Of a stretch of DNA of 64,000 bases, positions 33,701 through 46,700 are shown one piece after another. Within the stretch, counting starts at the first letter, position 1. Each line of letters opens with the position of its first letter. The stretch comes from Daucus carota subsp. sativus (lineage: Eukaryota > Streptophyta > Magnoliopsida > Apiales > Apiaceae). Where the stretch lies: NCBI RefSeq assembly GCF_001625215.2, contig NC_030381.2, positions 51,979,214 to 52,043,213 of the forward strand, read 5' to 3'. The notes beneath the pieces are model-generated. The model did not search any database and had not been told where the DNA came from. It was given only the letters and a program-made list of their open reading frames with translations. A program made the position numbers and the translations under genes.

Positions 33701-34405
33701 TATTCATGATGCCTGTTGATTGTATATGGACTGACTACCCAATCTTGTTGACTGGCTTGAAGTAAAGTTTTTTCAATTGCATTTAGATATATATAGAATA
33801 CTATAAGAGGCCGTTTGGAAACATGCATTTTATTTCAAATGATGGATTTCAAATGACAAGATTTGAGTTGTCATTTCAAATCCTCAGATTTATACTAGTA
33901 TTTGAATGGGTGGATTTCAGATGAAATCCAAATCCAAAAGTTATTTGATCAAATCCAGGATTTCAAATGAAATCCAGATTCCCAAACAGGCCATAAAGGT
34001 GTTTGTGGGTCAATGTTGCAATATAACACTGTGATCCAAAAATGATGAGTATATTTTATGGTCTTTGTTTCAGTACTGTTTCTCATTTTTTGTTGCATTT
34101 CTGATTGATGTTTTGTCTTTCTTCTTTGACCACAGGGACCAGCGCACATCAATGTGTCTGTGCCAAATATTGATGAAGGAAACCTGAAAGGGCAGGTGCT
34201 GGAGATTAAAGTACAATCGCTGTCTGAAACAGTTAGCAGCTTGAAAGAGAAAATTGCTGGAGAGATTCAGCTTCCTTCTAATAAACAGAAACTGAGCGGA
34301 AAGGCTGGCTTTCTCAAGGATAATCTTTCCCTTGCATATTACAATGTCGCAGGAGGAGAGACACTTTCTCTTTCATTGAGAGAACGTGGTGGTAGAAAAA
34401 GATAA
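30752..34405 (+). CDS. SF3A1: Splicing factor 3A subunit 1 (SF3A1, PRP21 homologue)
   Basis: SF3A1 is the SURP-domain subunit of the SF3a complex that joins the 17S U2 snRNP and helps engage the branch site. Two exons, 30752-32869 and 34136-34405, give 795 residues. Domains: SURP1 (about 64-118, starting DIRTIVEKTATFVAKNG), SURP2 (about 187-242, starting LDIIKLTAQFVARNGKSF), the central PRP21-like region with acidic stretches and the WKRPEERNP segment, a Pro-rich region (about 540-690), and a C-terminal ubiquitin-like domain encoded by exon 2 (IKVQSLSETVSSLKEKIAGE; LSGKAGFLKDNLSLAYYN), ending RERGGRKR. The intron lies just before the ubiquitin-like domain and contains a MITE-like palindrome at 33809-33992. 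Reading on past the donor ends at an intronic stop at 32978. The gene converges on the VSR gene. Confidence 0.96.
33809..33992. mobile_element. Short MITE-like palindrome in the SF3A1 intron
   Basis: The ends read GGCCGTTTGG and, read inward from the right, GGCCTGTTTGG. Inside, GATTTCAAATGA-type blocks alternate on both strands, so the whole 184 bp can fold. The GGCCxGTTTGG terminus is common in hAT and PIF/Harbinger-type plant MITEs. I could not find a clean target duplication. Confidence 0.6.
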
Positions 34406-35028
34406 GATGTGTCATCAGGGGATCTCTTGAATTTTGATTGAAAATTTCATTAGCGTTAGTTATCTCGAGAGCTTGGCAACTGTTAAATCAGCTTTACATT
34501 CGCTCATTCATATTAGTCACAAATCTGAAACTAACATTTTGTTATGTACAACTCACTTGGAAATTGGATGGTTGCTTTTTTGTGTGTGGTTGGTGTTTGT
34601 ACTTTCTGTTCTAGATATTTCATCATGGTTTGCTCTTGCTGCTTATAGTGCACCCTGTAGTTTATATGATTTGTCGACACGGATAGTTGGGTACGTAGAC
34701 CGGATATGTGTGTGTATCGCTGCAGTATGCATCTTTTTTCTGTACTCTAGTAAAACATATGAGAATCATGATCATGGTCATGAATGTTCAATTTCATCAA
34801 ACTTACAGGACTTTCTCTATTATGTACTTCTAGCTTCAATTTACATATCCACAACTACAAGCCGTATAGAAGGGGGTATAGCCTAACAAATTTTAAGAAA
34901 CTTTGCGAATCCGTTCTTTGAACCTCAACTTAGCTGCTGTAGTGTTGAGATGTCAGCCATGGTATCTCCTGCATCTGCAAGCTCAGTCTTCTTCCTGCTT
35001 AATACGAATATTCTAAAGCTCGTCTTCT
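34406..35028. other. Convergent 3' UTRs of SF3A1 and the VSR gene
   Basis: About 620 bp separate the two stop codons. A 150-codon open frame at 34434-34886 reads through SF3A1's probable 3' UTR; it lacks a recognisable domain and I do not treat it as a gene. No terminator can be fixed by eye. Confidence 0.5.
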
Positions 35029-38000
35029 TTACGCACTTTGTTGCAGGGGTTCGGCCTCATGCTGAGTAACCTGATTGTGCTGGCCGTCGAGCGGCATGTA
35101 CTGCGACATAATAGCCATGATTTCTGAATCCATATAAGTCTGCAGGAAAAAACAAACAAACACCCAATTTAGGTCGAGGTTTTCATAAATTTAACACGAT
35201 TCTGTTGCGTAAAATGAATATATACCCGCAGCCTATATTTGTAGAATAAGTAGCCAGCAGTTGCAGCAGCCGCAGTTGTTCCCAGGACCAAAAGGGTAAG
35301 AAACCAACCAAATTTCGATGCATTTTTCGCTGTAGCAGAGATGCAAAAGTGAAAACATAGAATAGAAGAACTGGACTGTAAAGTTGTTGATAGAATATGA
35401 AATGCTGTAAAATGTTATCCTACCGATACATGTATCATGTTCTTTTATGTAGAGCTTGTCTCCCTTGCATTTGCACTCGTATCCGCCCCATGAATTTTTA
35501 CAGGAACAGCCATCACAACGACAGACATGATCTTCCGTGCATTCGTTGATATCTAGTGAAGAATCCAGGGAAAAATAATCAGAAGTTCCCAGATAGAAAA
35601 GCAGTTTAGTACTTGTATTGACAAGCTCTTGTCTGTCCCGACACCAGAGCCAAACAGGCTCTAACTGTTACCGTACCTGCACATTTATGACCATCCCCCC
35701 GGAAGCCCTGTGGACAGCGACAGCCTGATAGATCCGAGTCCTAATTCCATAAGAAAAATTCAGCAATCCAGAGATATTTTCAGAAATATAAAATAGTATT
35801 AAATGAATCAGGAGAGCAAAATCACTGAACTGAGCAAGCTGAGAAAGTCTGTCCATTTTTAGTTTCTGACCAACAGCCTCCGTTGCTTATTGCACACCTT
35901 CCAGGTCCAAAAGCTGTCAATAGAAGTGAGAATTAGTTGCTAGAGACGGCAATCATTCTTCCTACATATTCTAACAACTAACGCGTAAAATTACTACTAA
36001 TGCCTATGTATTCATCTTGACTGTATTGAATGTATGATTGTCACAACGTGCACCTTCACAAGATTTGTATCCGTCTCCTCTGTATTGCACTCCATTTGCT
36101 ACAGGGCATTCGCAAACTCTTCCTCTGAATGTGTCCTAAAATAGAAGGTGGTATGAATAATTAAATTTATGTCTACTTAAATTCTTACCAATTGTAAGTA
36201 GGTTCTGGTACCTTGCAGGCAGTTATATTGGACCTCACGTCGCTCCAGCAGCCACCATTCCTCTCGAGGCACTCATTGGTCTCCAGAGCTATTAGTTAGA
36301 AAGACCGAGGGTATAAATGTGAGTAAAAACATCTATTAATAAACTCATGACTCATTACTATTGGTACAACAAAAAGGGTACTCTGACCTCCACTGAGACA
36401 GATCGGAGGGTCTGCAGTCTCCTGAAATCCAGCACAGATGGCCTTCAAAATTGCAGTCCTTTCTAACTTTCCTATAGAAATGAAAAACAATAAGCTATGC
36501 CTTACTACAAGGAAAAATGGAATATACTTAGTTATCAAAAAGTAAAAAGATGATAGTTTCTCGGATAGATATGGTGTTAACTTTACTTTGAGTCTCTGTG
36601 ACGATGAAAAACATAACAGTTAGTTGTCTAACTAACCTCTGTACTGAACATTGTTTATGACCAATGTTGGTAATATAGTAATATCACCGCGAGATCCTTC
36701 CCCAACCTGTTAGATAATTAATTATTAGAATCTAGAACAGACTGCATCAACAATGTATGAATGAGAAGAAAGAACTAACTTGACGATCTTGTTCAATCTT
36801 TAGGACTTTATTTTCAACATCAGCTTCAGGATCACCCATGCAACTTCTTATCTTCGCAATTGGGAGATCTGGGGGAAGTTAGATATACGATATCAGAAAA
36901 TTTAAAAAGAGATGATTGTAATTGTATAGGAAAATTGATCCCTTGGAGTAGGACTTGCCTAGAGATTCCATGACAGATTCTGCACATTCTTTGCTATACC
37001 TCATTTGCTTCATCGAACACCTGATATGAAAATCCGTGACATAATCCCACCATACCCATGATCTATGACTCTCATTCGCGACTCTATGCACACAAAGTTG
37101 TCTCAAGTTCTCAATGACAACATCTCTTCCTTGATACCCCTTTCCAAAGTCATTTTCCGGGTCAGGTGCACAATATCTTCCGTTGTTTATGCACTGAGAC
37201 TTGCACTGATCACTAAGAATAAAAGGCTGTGGACAGTACCATGTGATATAATGTGGCGTAAACATTGTGTAGCCACCCTTCTCAAGAATCTGAGCATGCC
37301 CCTTGAAGTCCTTAACAAACTTCATCTGCTCATCACAGCGAATTCCACATTCATCGTTGCTATTAGTCCAAAATTCATACTCAACCCTCTGATCAGGGTG
37401 AGGCATCGACTCTCTCCAGTCTAGCCTTATCACCACATCCTCTTTACCTTTCTGTATGGCTTCTCTCAATGTGTCACCGAAAGATTTCTCAATTAGAGCT
37501 GATGGAATCCCAATCTTGTCTATATAACCATTAGCATCACTACTTTCTTGAGGAGAATCCATGGTTATCAGAGGCTCATCTCTGTCGTCAGCCACCAATA
37601 CTGCTGCAGCTCCTGCTTCTTGCCCATTCCAAGCCTTCAACGCAAAGTAGCACTCTAGAATAACATAAAATATTCATTAAATTAATCAAAAACCGCATAT
37701 AACTTGTTACGTGACCAATTCTCCCAAAATCTCAACTTGTTGGGATGAGGGCTTACCTGGATCATATTATATTCTGACCCTAGTGGAACACGGGAGGAGG
37801 GCTTACCAGGATCATATTATATTCTAACATAACTAATTACATAAACCAATATCAAAATAATTTTTCAAAATACAAACTGATGATTCATCTTTGATTATCT
37901 GATTGTTTGCTGGAAACTACAAAACTTTTCAGAATCTTGATTATTAGTACCTCCGCGATCAAGAAGAAGGATGATCGGACGAGAAGACTTAGACTTGAAG

Positions 38001-38254
38001 GGCTTGTCACCATCGAAAGAGCTGCAACCATTGGAGCCCTTCTGAGGATAAACAACAGACCCTACCATAGAGCCTCCATAATCAGGAACTCCAAAGTTGC
38101 CTATAGAAGCATCATGTCTCGTATACCTTAAATCAGAAGGTGACAGAACCGAAATGCTCTCCTTTTCGACAACAAATCTGCCTTCAACCACATAGCAAGC
38201 GATCACCACACCAACAACAGCAACAAACAACATAGCCATAGAGTTCCTCATCAT
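35029..38254 (-). CDS. Vacuolar sorting receptor (VSR/BP-80 family)
   Basis: VSRs are type I membrane receptors that carry soluble cargo with NPIR-like signals through the trans-Golgi and prevacuolar system. Twelve exons (high to low): 37951-38254, 36959-37654, 36780-36868, 36637-36706, 36388-36471, 36212-36288, 36054-36135, 35831-35913, 35677-35740, 35424-35552, 35226-35329, 35029-35139, giving 630 residues. Features: signal peptide (1-26), [17 protein letters not shown], a protease-associated domain (about 55-165, [20 protein letters not shown]), the Cys-rich central region (CIGDPEAD-like CMGDPEAD), three EGF-like repeats including a calcium-binding one (DINECTED), a transmembrane helix (about 567-588, [20 protein letters not shown]), and a cytosolic tail with YMPL (608-611), the AP-adaptor tyrosine motif. 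The intron between exons 2 and 3 needs a GC donor (36957-36958) to keep frame. Converges on SF3A1. Confidence 0.96.
37747..37830 (+). repeat. 50-bp tandem repeat in VSR intron 1
   Basis: GAGGGCTTACC(T/A)GGATCATATTATATTCT occurs at 37747 and 37797, in the first intron. A related CTTACCAGGATCTTATATTAT occurs at about 39565. It has no coding role. Confidence 0.75.
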
Positions 38255-40043
38255 TCATGCAGATAAAATGTGCATAATATAAGTACCGAAAACTCGAAAA
38301 AAGGATGAGGTATGGAATGGTAAGCAGGGGACTGGTTTGGTGGGGGGTTGCAGGTTGAAGTAAATAACAATGAAGAATGATAAAGTAGAACTAACAACTA
38401 AGGGGCTGGAAAGAGGACTTTTGCTTCTACTCTACATATTTTGTGTGTTTTCATGCTGATGCTGATGCTGCTGCTGATGTCTTAGCTGTTGGCTTTACTG
38501 GAACGTTAAGGAAACTCCATGTTTATCCAAATACACTTATACACCATTTTATGCCTTTTTATTTCACAATTTTTTCAAAGAAAATTTAACGAGAATGAGG
38601 TTTAAAAAACACCCTTCATGTTAAAATTCAAAGTCTTTTCATTATGCAACTTCTTCTTTTTTTTTTTCAATCGAAAGAACTCTGAGTTATATAATAACTA
38701 GATGATGTAAAATATATGGAGAGGCAGTTGACATGTCTTTTTATGTTTAATTGACTGCATAATTTACAATTTGCGTGTGGGGTTATTAAGCCTTAACTAT
38801 GATTAAACATTTGAACTTAGATCAGTCTTGTCTGCTCGTGCTCAATGGTGTATGCAGATGGGAAGTCAAGGCAAAAGTTTTTTTTTTTTTTATTATTTAA
38901 ATTAATGCAACAAGGTTGTATAAATCGTGACTCGGAACTAATCCGTCGACCTATCGATTCAGGATTTATCATGATTTTTTTTTGATAAATCGGTGTTTTT
39001 TAGTCAAATCGTAGTGTAATTCATAGAATACTTTTTAAAGACAAATCAGGAATTAATTAGAGAATTTTCAATAAATCCGATATTTTTAGAACATGGTTAA
39101 GGGGTAGTATTTTTTTTTTCCTTAAAAACATTTTAAAGTGGGCTTGTTGAAGTTTATAGAAGTTGGAAAACTTTGAGGTTGTAAACTAACAGACAACTGT
39201 CAGTTAGTTCAAAGTCAGTCAGTTGTCTGCTACTTGTCAGATTAGGTAGATATCAGAGTGTTTTTTTTTTTTTTCAAGATTCAGTTATCATGGGACAAGA
39301 TATCACAGTTGCAAAATACTTCTGATTACCATAAAGAGAGGATAATTTACCAATTGAATCAATTAGGACTTACGAACAGAGGAGACCATTCATGGAATAA
39401 GAGAGAAATTCTGGAAAAATTGGGAAGGCTGTGAGAACCCGAGAGAGACGACAGACCTGGTTTAATATATCCGCGAGAGTAAGGGCATAAAACGTGACAT
39501 CCTATAAGAACTAGTGATGAATACTCTGGGCAGCGGGGACTGAATAATAACAGATCGTTAGCCCTTACCAGGATCTTATATTATTTAAACAGTTTCTACA
39601 GTCTGCATAGGATGTATCTTGAAGAGTTCAAGTATAAAAAGATGGTACAAGAAATTTTAGAAGAGTTGGCAACAAATTACTGGAATCTGCTTGTAATGAA
39701 AAAGAGATTATAAGAACTGAAGATGAAACAACAATATATACGATGAACAGATGAAATTTTGTACCAATATTATGAGTACATCATCACTTCTGTTACTTAC
39801 ACTGATGTCTTCTGAAATTTGAGGTTTGGCAGTTCTTCAAGAAAAACTGATGAGAGTCGAAAGAGTGTGATAATCTTGTAAATCTTGTCAGAAGCTTTAT
39901 TTCCAAATTATTTTTCGTGATTTTTTAATTTGCACTTGATCTTTTAGTTTTCTTGGGAGCATTCAATCTTGTAAATATGTGATATGATACCAAACAAAGG
40001 TTACGTAAAAATTACTATACTTTAATTTAAGGAGCCATTACAT
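38255..40043. other. VSR promoter and spacer to the polygalacturonase
   Basis: VSR leader and promoter occupy the left part, with a (TGATGC)n-like tract at about 38455-38477. Copy 2 of a dispersed repeat lies at 38925-39090 (see 7855). The stretch 39150-39250 has CAGACAACTGTCAGTTAGTT and a related CAGTCAGTTGTCTGC, a small palindrome. From 39290 to 39830 the sequence is less AT-rich but has no sustained open frame; it could be a decayed gene, which I cannot identify. Confidence 0.4.
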
Positions 40044-41566
40044 TTACATATATTCAAGCATCATGGCTGGAGCTAATGCTTGCTGACAAGAAGCAGGATT
40101 TTGTGTGCCGATATAAGATACACGAGCATTTGAGCACCAAGAAGTTGCTTTGCCTCCATTTTCTGAACTTAAGTTGATGTCATTTAGCTCAATATCATAA
40201 CACGGGTTACTGCTGCTGCAATTGAAATTTACTGCAATTTCCGAAGCTGATGTTCCTGAAACTCTTATGAACTTGATATCCTTCACTTGAACGTGCGAAC
40301 TTCCCTGAAACATAACAAATATTTAGTGTGAAATCAATAAGAAATTAGATACCAGTATACATATTCTGAGTCCTGAGAGATGCCATACAATGCAGTCATG
40401 CCTTCCGCCACAATATTGTTGATCAATAATAATCGGATTTTGTGCCTTATCCATTACAATGTCTTGGAAAGTAACATCAGCAACAGAGAGTGAAAAGGTG
40501 GAATTCCATGTTTTGATTCTGACACCATTCTGTGTGGAGCTCATTGTGCAGTTCTGTACTTTAACGCCCTCCACATTTTGATCTGTCAGATACTTGCCAA
40601 TGCTCCCAATGCTGATGCCGTGGCCAGGACCACAATTAACTCGGGTGATATTAATGTTTGTTGTTCCAGCCCCCATGGATATGCAATCATCTCCAGTGCC
40701 AATGTTGGAATCAACAATGTTAATGTAGTTGACGTTTCCAGTGTGGATTCCATCCGTGTTTGGGCTATCAGCAGGTGCTGTTATTGTAATGTTGTTGACG
40801 GTTATCTTCTCACTTTCTTCAATTTTCATTTGGAAGCCTTTGCTGTTGAGTAACTTTACGTTTTGGACTAATGACTGGTTCAGCTTCGTCAGCACCAGTG
40901 ACTGTAAGTTCAAAAAACATGCATAATATCGTTCAGCAATTTTAGTGAAATGAGATAAAGCCTTTACAAGAGTTTATCTCTGTAAAAATTATTTGAATTT
41001 TTTTTTTCTGTACAAATTATGGAGAAAAATTACAGAACTTACAGGACTAAGTGGTGAGCATGATGCAGCATTGTGGCAATCGTTGAAGGGCCAAGCAGAA
41101 GGTCCTTGGCCGTCAAATGTGCCATTTCCTTGAATTGTCAAGCCATTGATATTGTTGAAATTTATCCAATAATGCTCATTAGATTGGCCCTGGGGAGCCT
41201 GAATAACTGCATTTACCATAAAACTAACTTGACCATTGCACGGTCCTGAGAACTGAATGGTTTTTAGCAGATAGGTTCCGCCCACTATCATCACTGTCCC
41301 TCCTGATTGGCATGCTTTCTTCCATGCATCAAGAAAAGCCTTCAACCAAAACAACAAGAAACTATGAATGTCTGTGAGCTGATCAGTAGAGCTTAATACG
41401 AGAAATGAATATCATTAAAACTTACATTCGTGTTGTCAGTTTTGCCATCCCCGACTGCACCAGAATCTTTGACATCAAATACACTACTCTGACTACAAAC
41501 TTGGCTCATAAATTCAACCATAAACACCAATAACACAGCCTTAGAAAATAATGAACTTAATCCCAT
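40044..41566 (-). CDS. Polygalacturonase (glycoside hydrolase family 28)
   Basis: It should hydrolyse alpha-1,4-galacturonan (de-esterified pectin) in the cell wall. Four exons, 41426-41566, 41043-41339, 40389-40901 and 40044-40304, give 403 residues. The start at 41566 gives a hydrophobic signal peptide (MGLSSLFSKAVLLVFMVEFM) followed by VFDVKDSGAVGDGKTDNT, the family's mature N-terminus. All four GH28 catalytic motifs are intact: SPNTD (Asn194-Thr-Asp196), GDDC (Asp217, Asp218), GHG (His240) and RIK (274-276). The repeated short beta-strand pattern of a parallel beta-helix is visible in between. The Cys pattern at the end (NPCYD, SWCSNARV, NPASCQQ) is typical. It looks functional. A longer in-frame upstream extension exists but lies above the TATA-like box, so I exclude it. 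Confidence 0.94.
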
Positions 41567-41663
41567 AATTATCAGTATGTATTTATCAGTAATCCTTACT
41601 CTTGTTATCTCAATGTAGAATACTTTGTTTTGCTGTTTATGCATGGTGATCAAATTTAAGCAT

Positions 41664-41673
41664 GTATTTATAC
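41664..41673 (-). promoter_or_regulatory. TATA box of the polygalacturonase
   Basis: On the minus strand this reads GTATAAATAC, about 100 bases upstream of the ATG at 41566. Spacing fits a TATA-dependent, tissue-specific gene. Confidence 0.6.
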
Positions 41674-43730
41674 TTGCAGTGGTGCATGGATTATAGTAAT
41701 CCATTGAACAGTTAGTGCATGTACAAGAAAGAAATATAAATGCAGGGGGGAAAATGAATGTTATAAATATTTTCACATTGCTGGTATTCTTTTGAATTTT
41801 GGTTAAGCTCTTATGGTCATTGCAGATCTTACATTAATGTACGTAAATTACTTAAACATATATATTATTTTAACTATAATTTATATCAGAGATGAAGTCA
41901 GGGAGTGTGAGATTAGAGATTGTACTGGGTTTCGAAAATAAACAGCCCTCAAATTTATTTATTGAAATTTAATAGAAAGAAAAGTTAATTATACATGTTG
42001 AAAATATAAATGACGATTTTATTTCGAAATATTAAAAAAGCATATCATTTAAAGTGAATTTTATAATTTTTGTTTATTATGATAGTTAATTTTGTTTGAA
42101 TTTATATTGATGAAAAAACTAAGAACTCAATTTCGAGATTTCGCACCGGTCCTCATGATTTTTCTCCGTCCCTAAATTTTATAAATACTTGTTAAAATAG
42201 TTTGATAATAATTATAAGAAACATTATTCATTGAAAAAATATACATTACAAATTCATGTATACTATTTTTTAAAAATATGCACAGTATCCATAATTATTT
42301 AAAAACTGCCTTCATTGTATCTCAAAATGTACTAATTCAAATATTCAATACCATTCATTGAATAATTTTTATCTTTTGGCTTTGGCGGGAATACCAGTTT
42401 CTATTGTTTTCCTTTTCATTATCTTCCTCGCTGGAAAATACGGGTAGAAGTTGTCAAAATTATTTTGAACATGAAATTGAGTGAGTTGGTTTGAGCGTAT
42501 GTAAAGTATGGGCTCAGATAAATTATAAAATTAATTTTGTTATGGAATTAATTTTTGTTATGGACAATCAAAGTTCATAAAAAGAAGCCACTCTGTATCT
42601 TATTTTAAATGTATTTAAATTTCTTATAGGTATTTTGTTATGTTAAAATTGATAGACAAAATAATATAAAAAAGTTTAAATTAAAAAGTTTATATAGATA
42701 ATATTAATTTTCATAAGTATTATTATCAAAAGCAATAGAAAACATATTAATAAATTCTATTACACGGTTCATAAAACATTTATATTTTGAGCAAATTAAA
42801 ATATTATTAATAAATTTCAGCTTGATTGGATAGCCCAAGACTCAAGTGATTAAAGGTTTATCCTGTTCATCCAGATAAGTTCGACTGGGTTTGACTCACC
42901 TCGAGAATATCTTAGAACATATATGAGTCATATTAGTCAAAAGATTATTAATAAATCTAAAACTATTAACACGTATTTCAAACGGGAAAAAATCAAATTG
43001 ATAACTCGTTTCATTTAAATATATCAAGTAAGTCACCACTTTCTAGTTTGACTCAAATTGGTCACCAGCAGGTTAGATTCAAACAAGCGGAACGACCTAA
43101 TATTAAATGTTAAAACAAACGTTAAATTAACATAAGACCGCCACGTGGATATGAGTTGGCATGTGGACTAGATTAAAAAAAAATAAAACCAAAAAATCTC
43201 AGACAAATATACACATACACATGTATATATGTATATGTTCTTCTGTTCCCACGTATGTATGTATATGTGTATATTTGTTTCTAAACCGAAAACCGAAACC
43301 GATGGTTCGGTTACGGTTTTCGATTTTAAAAATTGAATATACATGGTTTCGGCTCCGATTTTATCTAAAAACCGAGCCGAACCGGCCCACGCTCTATCCC
43401 ATCTCCGTGTCGGTGTGTTATACCTAATATCTAAATAATAGAGTACTCTTACGGAGGCTCTGTATAATTTTACCTACCGAAAAAGAGGTACGCTGCATTT
43501 GTTGATCCTCTGTCCAATATCTTTTTTGATAGAACATAATAAGTATAGATAGAACATGGTTCAATGAAGAGTACACATCAATATGTCCGCGAAGCTATAA
43601 CAATATAGCATTCCTCAACACATACACAAGCTTTACTAAAAATGACAATCTCCTATTAGCACACTTCTCAATATAAATACCAAGGCTTTATTAAATTAAT
43701 TATCTAGAAATATTGATCAGCCAAGCTTAT
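41674..43730. other. Spacer between polygalacturonase and nucleoredoxin-like gene
   Basis: AT-rich to about 42820, then a SINE-like piece (next entry). From 43010 to 43140 text such as AAGTCACCACTTTCTAGTTTGACTC resembles one arm of a foldback element, but I see no partner arm. Around 43280-43390 an ACCGAAACCGA/TTCGGTT-rich palindrome resembles subterminal regions of hAT MITEs. No gene is seen. Confidence 0.4.
42831..42900 (+). mobile_element. SINE-like fragment
   Basis: TAGCCCAAGACTCAAGTGAT (42831 on) resembles a tRNA-derived A-box region, and GTTCGACTGGG at about 42879 resembles a B box. No A-tail or target duplication was fixed, so it may be a truncated copy. Confidence 0.35.
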
Positions 43731-46700
43731 TCAGATTTCAGGGTACTCTTCGTGCAATGAGTTGATAACCAGCCCCTTATATTGCTGATCCAGGTGGAAC
43801 CATTCGTGATGGAAATTTAATTCAAATAATGCCCTCTTCTCCATATCAGCATCACAAAATGGATTTTCAGTATCACTAGAAAGATGTACTAATTTACTGA
43901 TAAGTTTTCCGTCTTTATCAAAGGCAAGAAGTGAAGAACCTTTACCACACCAACCAGGTGGGTGGCTGCAAAGGAACTTAATGGGCTGACAGTAGCAACA
44001 ATATAAACTAAGATCAATAGGTAACAACTCGGATTCATGTGCAAACAACCAACGTACATCGAAAATCATCTCCTCGTAGAGTGCTTTCCTTTTGTTGGTG
44101 GTAATGTATATCACTTCGAACTCATGATCTGTACCCTTTAGACACTCCATGTAGGCATAATTATTTTTTAATACGTTCAAGAAGCCTGCTGAATGCTTCC
44201 GGTAATATTTGCCCTCAAAAAAGAGTATAATTCTCTTCCCCACAAGTTCATACAATGGAACCTAAAAATATATTGAGAACAATGTTTTTAGGATGCACAC
44301 ACATGGGAAGCTAACATAAACATATCAAAGAACTCAAACTCCATGTCGTCGTTTTACAGACATAAGATATTTTCATGTGCAGAAGAACGTGTTTACATTT
44401 GCAGGATAAAGTATTTCCATATGTAATTTGTGATGTCTATGTTCCATGACCAATTAACATCTTATGCATTTGAATGTAATCTAAGGCATCATCCTGTGAC
44501 CCGACTCAATATCTTATGAATGAGGTAGATAAAGATGGATGGAGTTGCTAGTAGGACATGGAGATGAGGAGAAATTGGAATCAAATTGACTATTATCAAA
44601 AGAAATTTGCTCCAAAATGTATGCCAATTAGTGATGCAGTACAGATTTAATAGGTTGAGCAGATAAGTCTAGAAAGTGAGAGAGAAAGGTAAGTTCTATA
44701 TGTACTAGTAGCTTGTACAAATGGTATGGTTTGCTTCAGCCTCTAAATATTTTTATCATTAAAATTACCTTAAAATCTGGACCACTTAAATTAACTTGAT
44801 CTAACAGCTTATAATTAGTCTCCGGGTCTCCATCTAAGACAAGGTCTCCATTGAACTTTTCTCTAATATTACATATGCTTATAGATAATTCCTAACATGC
44901 ACAGATACTTGTTTGTGCATGACACCACATGCACAAATGAGTACACAGATGTCATGTGTGATAACACAATATCCTAATTAGCCACATTGGTTGATTTGAT
45001 ATGCTTTTAGCAGTTCAATGTTTTATTTTGGCCAAACGCCCAGAAGAATGATTTAAGTGATTTGAGTTAAAAAAAACAAGGGATCTTTTACAAATATGTC
45101 AAAAGAACTCACCTCAGTCCCATCATTTCTTCTAAAAGATGTTTTCCGATCCCAGAGCATCTCCAGCTTCAATTCCTTTATTTTTTCAGTCTCTAGCTTC
45201 GCAACTTTCTCACGAGTGAACGGATAAGCTGGAAGCTTAAATTTCATCAAGATGTCAGCACCCCACGGTTCAATGAATTTGCCATAAGGCCCAAAGATTA
45301 CAAGTGAGGGAGTTTCTATTCTCTCACCCAAATCAAAATTATAGCCAAAAAAGCGCTTCAACTTTGTATATGCCGGGTCTGCAAATGGGAGTGCCAACCA
45401 AGGCATAGACTCAAATGTTCTGTTAAACGATTCTTCATTTGTATAACCACAGGTACCCTCTGTGTCATACAGGTAAATGAGCACAACCTCAAATTCTTTT
45501 TTCTTTTTAGCGAACTCTTCATAAGCCAATTCAATATCTGCTGTGAGCCTACTATGAGTTTTATGCTCTTCATAAAAGTATAGGGCTACAACTTTTTCTT
45601 CGAGAGTGTCAATAGGTACCTATTAATACAAGCACAGGTAGTAATAATAAAATACACATGTAATTATCTAAATTGTAATGTTCAAATTAAACAGGTCTTA
45701 CTGAGATTAGACTGATATTTCAAATGATGAATCCTTGACAAAATTGTCACAATCACAATACTATGCTGTCCAATGCCTAGAGTCGTACCTTATCCCCTTT
45801 GTTAGAGACAACATAATCACGATCATGAGAAGCTAGGAGCATTTTCAAAGAGGGTCGCTCAGCTAGTGCAGCATCTTGAGATTCCAGGAATTGTATCCTT
45901 CCATCGGTGAAAGGATAGGCCAGACCTCCATATTTTTCAAATAAATGAAAACAACTATCTTGCACAACCATGCCCGTCGAATCAATGACAAACAAGTCAA
46001 GCTTAGGTTCAGAGCGGCAGATACCAAATCTTCTACTCAGACAATCTCTAGATGCCACATCTGAGAATGGGATGGCAGTCCACGGCATGAGAGAAAACAG
46101 AGCTTCAAATTGCTTCTCGGGGTTTTCATCAAAACCAAGTGTTATATCAGTCTCATAAGCGACCAAGACTACCTCGAAAACTTTACGAGGCAGCAAATAG
46201 TTGTACGTGTCTATCAAATGTGTTGTGGCCATCTTCTCTCGCAAAGAACCAGCTAATAAAGGCACAAAATATACAACAATAAGCTTGTTTGCCAACTCCC
46301 CAGCTTTCACCCGTTGCTTGTCATTGTATCTGATGAGATAATCCCGTTTTTTGGTGAAAACAAGGTCGTTTATATCAATCACGTCCCCTTTTTCAATCAC
46401 CGTACCCCAGTCCATCTTTTCAGTATGCTTAGCAATTCTCATCATTGTACTTTTATTTTCAAGATTTCCAGTAATTGCTTCAAAGGCATTTGTAGTGGGT
46501 GCATTCATGGCTGGACGAGCGTCTCTGTCAAAACTCCCAACTTGTACGGGCTTTTCAGTATTACCCTCAGGACTTGGATTTGGGTCTGGTGGAATAAACA
46601 CACTCCTTCCCTGCCCGGGGCTTTGATATTTGAATGAATTGAAGCTTGGAAAAGCAGCAGCAGCATAACAATTGTTGCTTCTTCTTCCTCCTCTGCCTAC

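Noticed and set aside
34434-34886. 150-codon open frame after SF3A1
   Set aside because: Lies in the probable 3' UTR, with hydrophobic AT-driven composition and no domain or splice support.
43160-43427. 88-codon plus-strand open frame
   Set aside because: Translation of a microsatellite-like TATATGTATATG stretch and an ACCGAAACC palindrome; no gene signal.
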